From positions 1 to 6,643 of the forward strand of contig CAIKNB010000121.1 in NCBI GenBank assembly GCA_903828685.1: a stretch of 6,643 bases of DNA, in the 5' to 3' direction. Shown in pieces: positions 6,573 through 6,643 of this stretch; the stretch's first letter is position 1, and each line of letters opens with the position of its first letter. The translations under genes were made by a program, and so were the position numbers. The notes beneath the pieces are model-generated. The model was not told the origin of the DNA. It ran no database searches and was given only the letters and a program-made list of their open reading frames with translations. The stretch comes from Candidatus Uhrbacteria bacterium. GTDB lineage: Bacteria > Patescibacteriota > Patescibacteriia > 2-12-FULL-60-25.

Positions 6573-6609
6573 TCCTCACTTATACCGCTGCCGTATTTTT
6601 CCCTGCTTG

Positions 6610-6642
6610 TCAAACCCTTGCCCTAATTCGTACGAATTAGGG
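6610..6642 (-). repeat. Palindromic operator-like repeat, copy 4 (right edge)
   Basis: A perfect 22-bp palindrome (6621-6642) containing the 18-bp core of copy 3. Its conserved flank, AAGGGTTTGACA on the - strand, points left, facing copy 3. It includes a TTGACA on the - strand (6613-6608) and a TATAAG (6584-6579), but these are 23 bp apart, too far for a standard promoter. What lies to its right is outside the window. Confidence 0.87.
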
Positions 6643-6643
6643 T

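Noticed and set aside
3158..6642. CRISPR array or parS partition sites as an explanation of the palindromes
   Set aside because: The copies are irregularly spaced with genes between them and no spacers. The core does not match the common parS sequence TGTTTCACGTGAAACA. An unusual partition site cannot be excluded, but nothing here supports it.

Overview
The window reads as a piece of bacterial chromosome of moderate GC content. It holds the 3' part of a tRNA-Asp gene on the + strand and then five genes on the - strand. In transcription order (right to left) these are a small ArsR-type regulator, a large secreted lipoprotein of unknown function, lgt (prolipoprotein diacylglyceryl transferase), a short tspO, and ppsA (phosphoenolpyruvate synthase). 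Strong Shine-Dalgarno sequences are mostly missing; only arsR has a clear one (GAAGGA). The Lgt is of the cysteine-containing 'GCFLNGCCFG' type and TspO lacks the usual first membrane helix. These traits would fit a deep-branching or candidate-phylum bacterium (Patescibacteria-like), but this is a weak inference and nothing here fixes the taxon.

Layout. Bases 1-56 are the tRNA-Asp(GTC) 3' portion with an encoded CCA. Bases 60-152 hold two hairpins with T-runs on both strands, which end the convergent tRNA and ppsA transcripts. ppsA (275-2686) follows tspO (2691-3113) by 4 nt and the two look like one transcription unit, with a TGC-TAAAAT extended -10 just before tspO. lgt (3185-3973) shares a TAATG stop/start overlap with the lipoprotein gene (3973-6051), so the enzyme that lipidates prolipoproteins is translationally coupled to a lipoprotein substrate. 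arsR (6149-6403) lies upstream. Bases 6404-6643 carry no gene but are dense in signals: two palindromes, a TTGACA promoter on the + strand and two related stem-loops.

The most notable feature is a palindrome, core CTAATTCGTACGAATTAG, present four times: upstream of tspO-ppsA, upstream of lipoprotein-lgt, immediately upstream of arsR, and at the right edge. It has a conserved flank (AAGGGTTTGA) on one side only. In each of the four places a plausible -10 element on the flank side begins 47-52 bp from the palindrome centre. Together with the neighbouring ArsR-type gene this suggests a small local regulon: ArsR binds the palindrome, controls itself, and controls the lipoprotein/lgt and tspO/ppsA units plus a putative short + strand transcript. 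The competing reading is a dispersed palindromic repeat that has spread through the locus, because two copies also share sequence that forms the last codons and stop of lgt and arsR.
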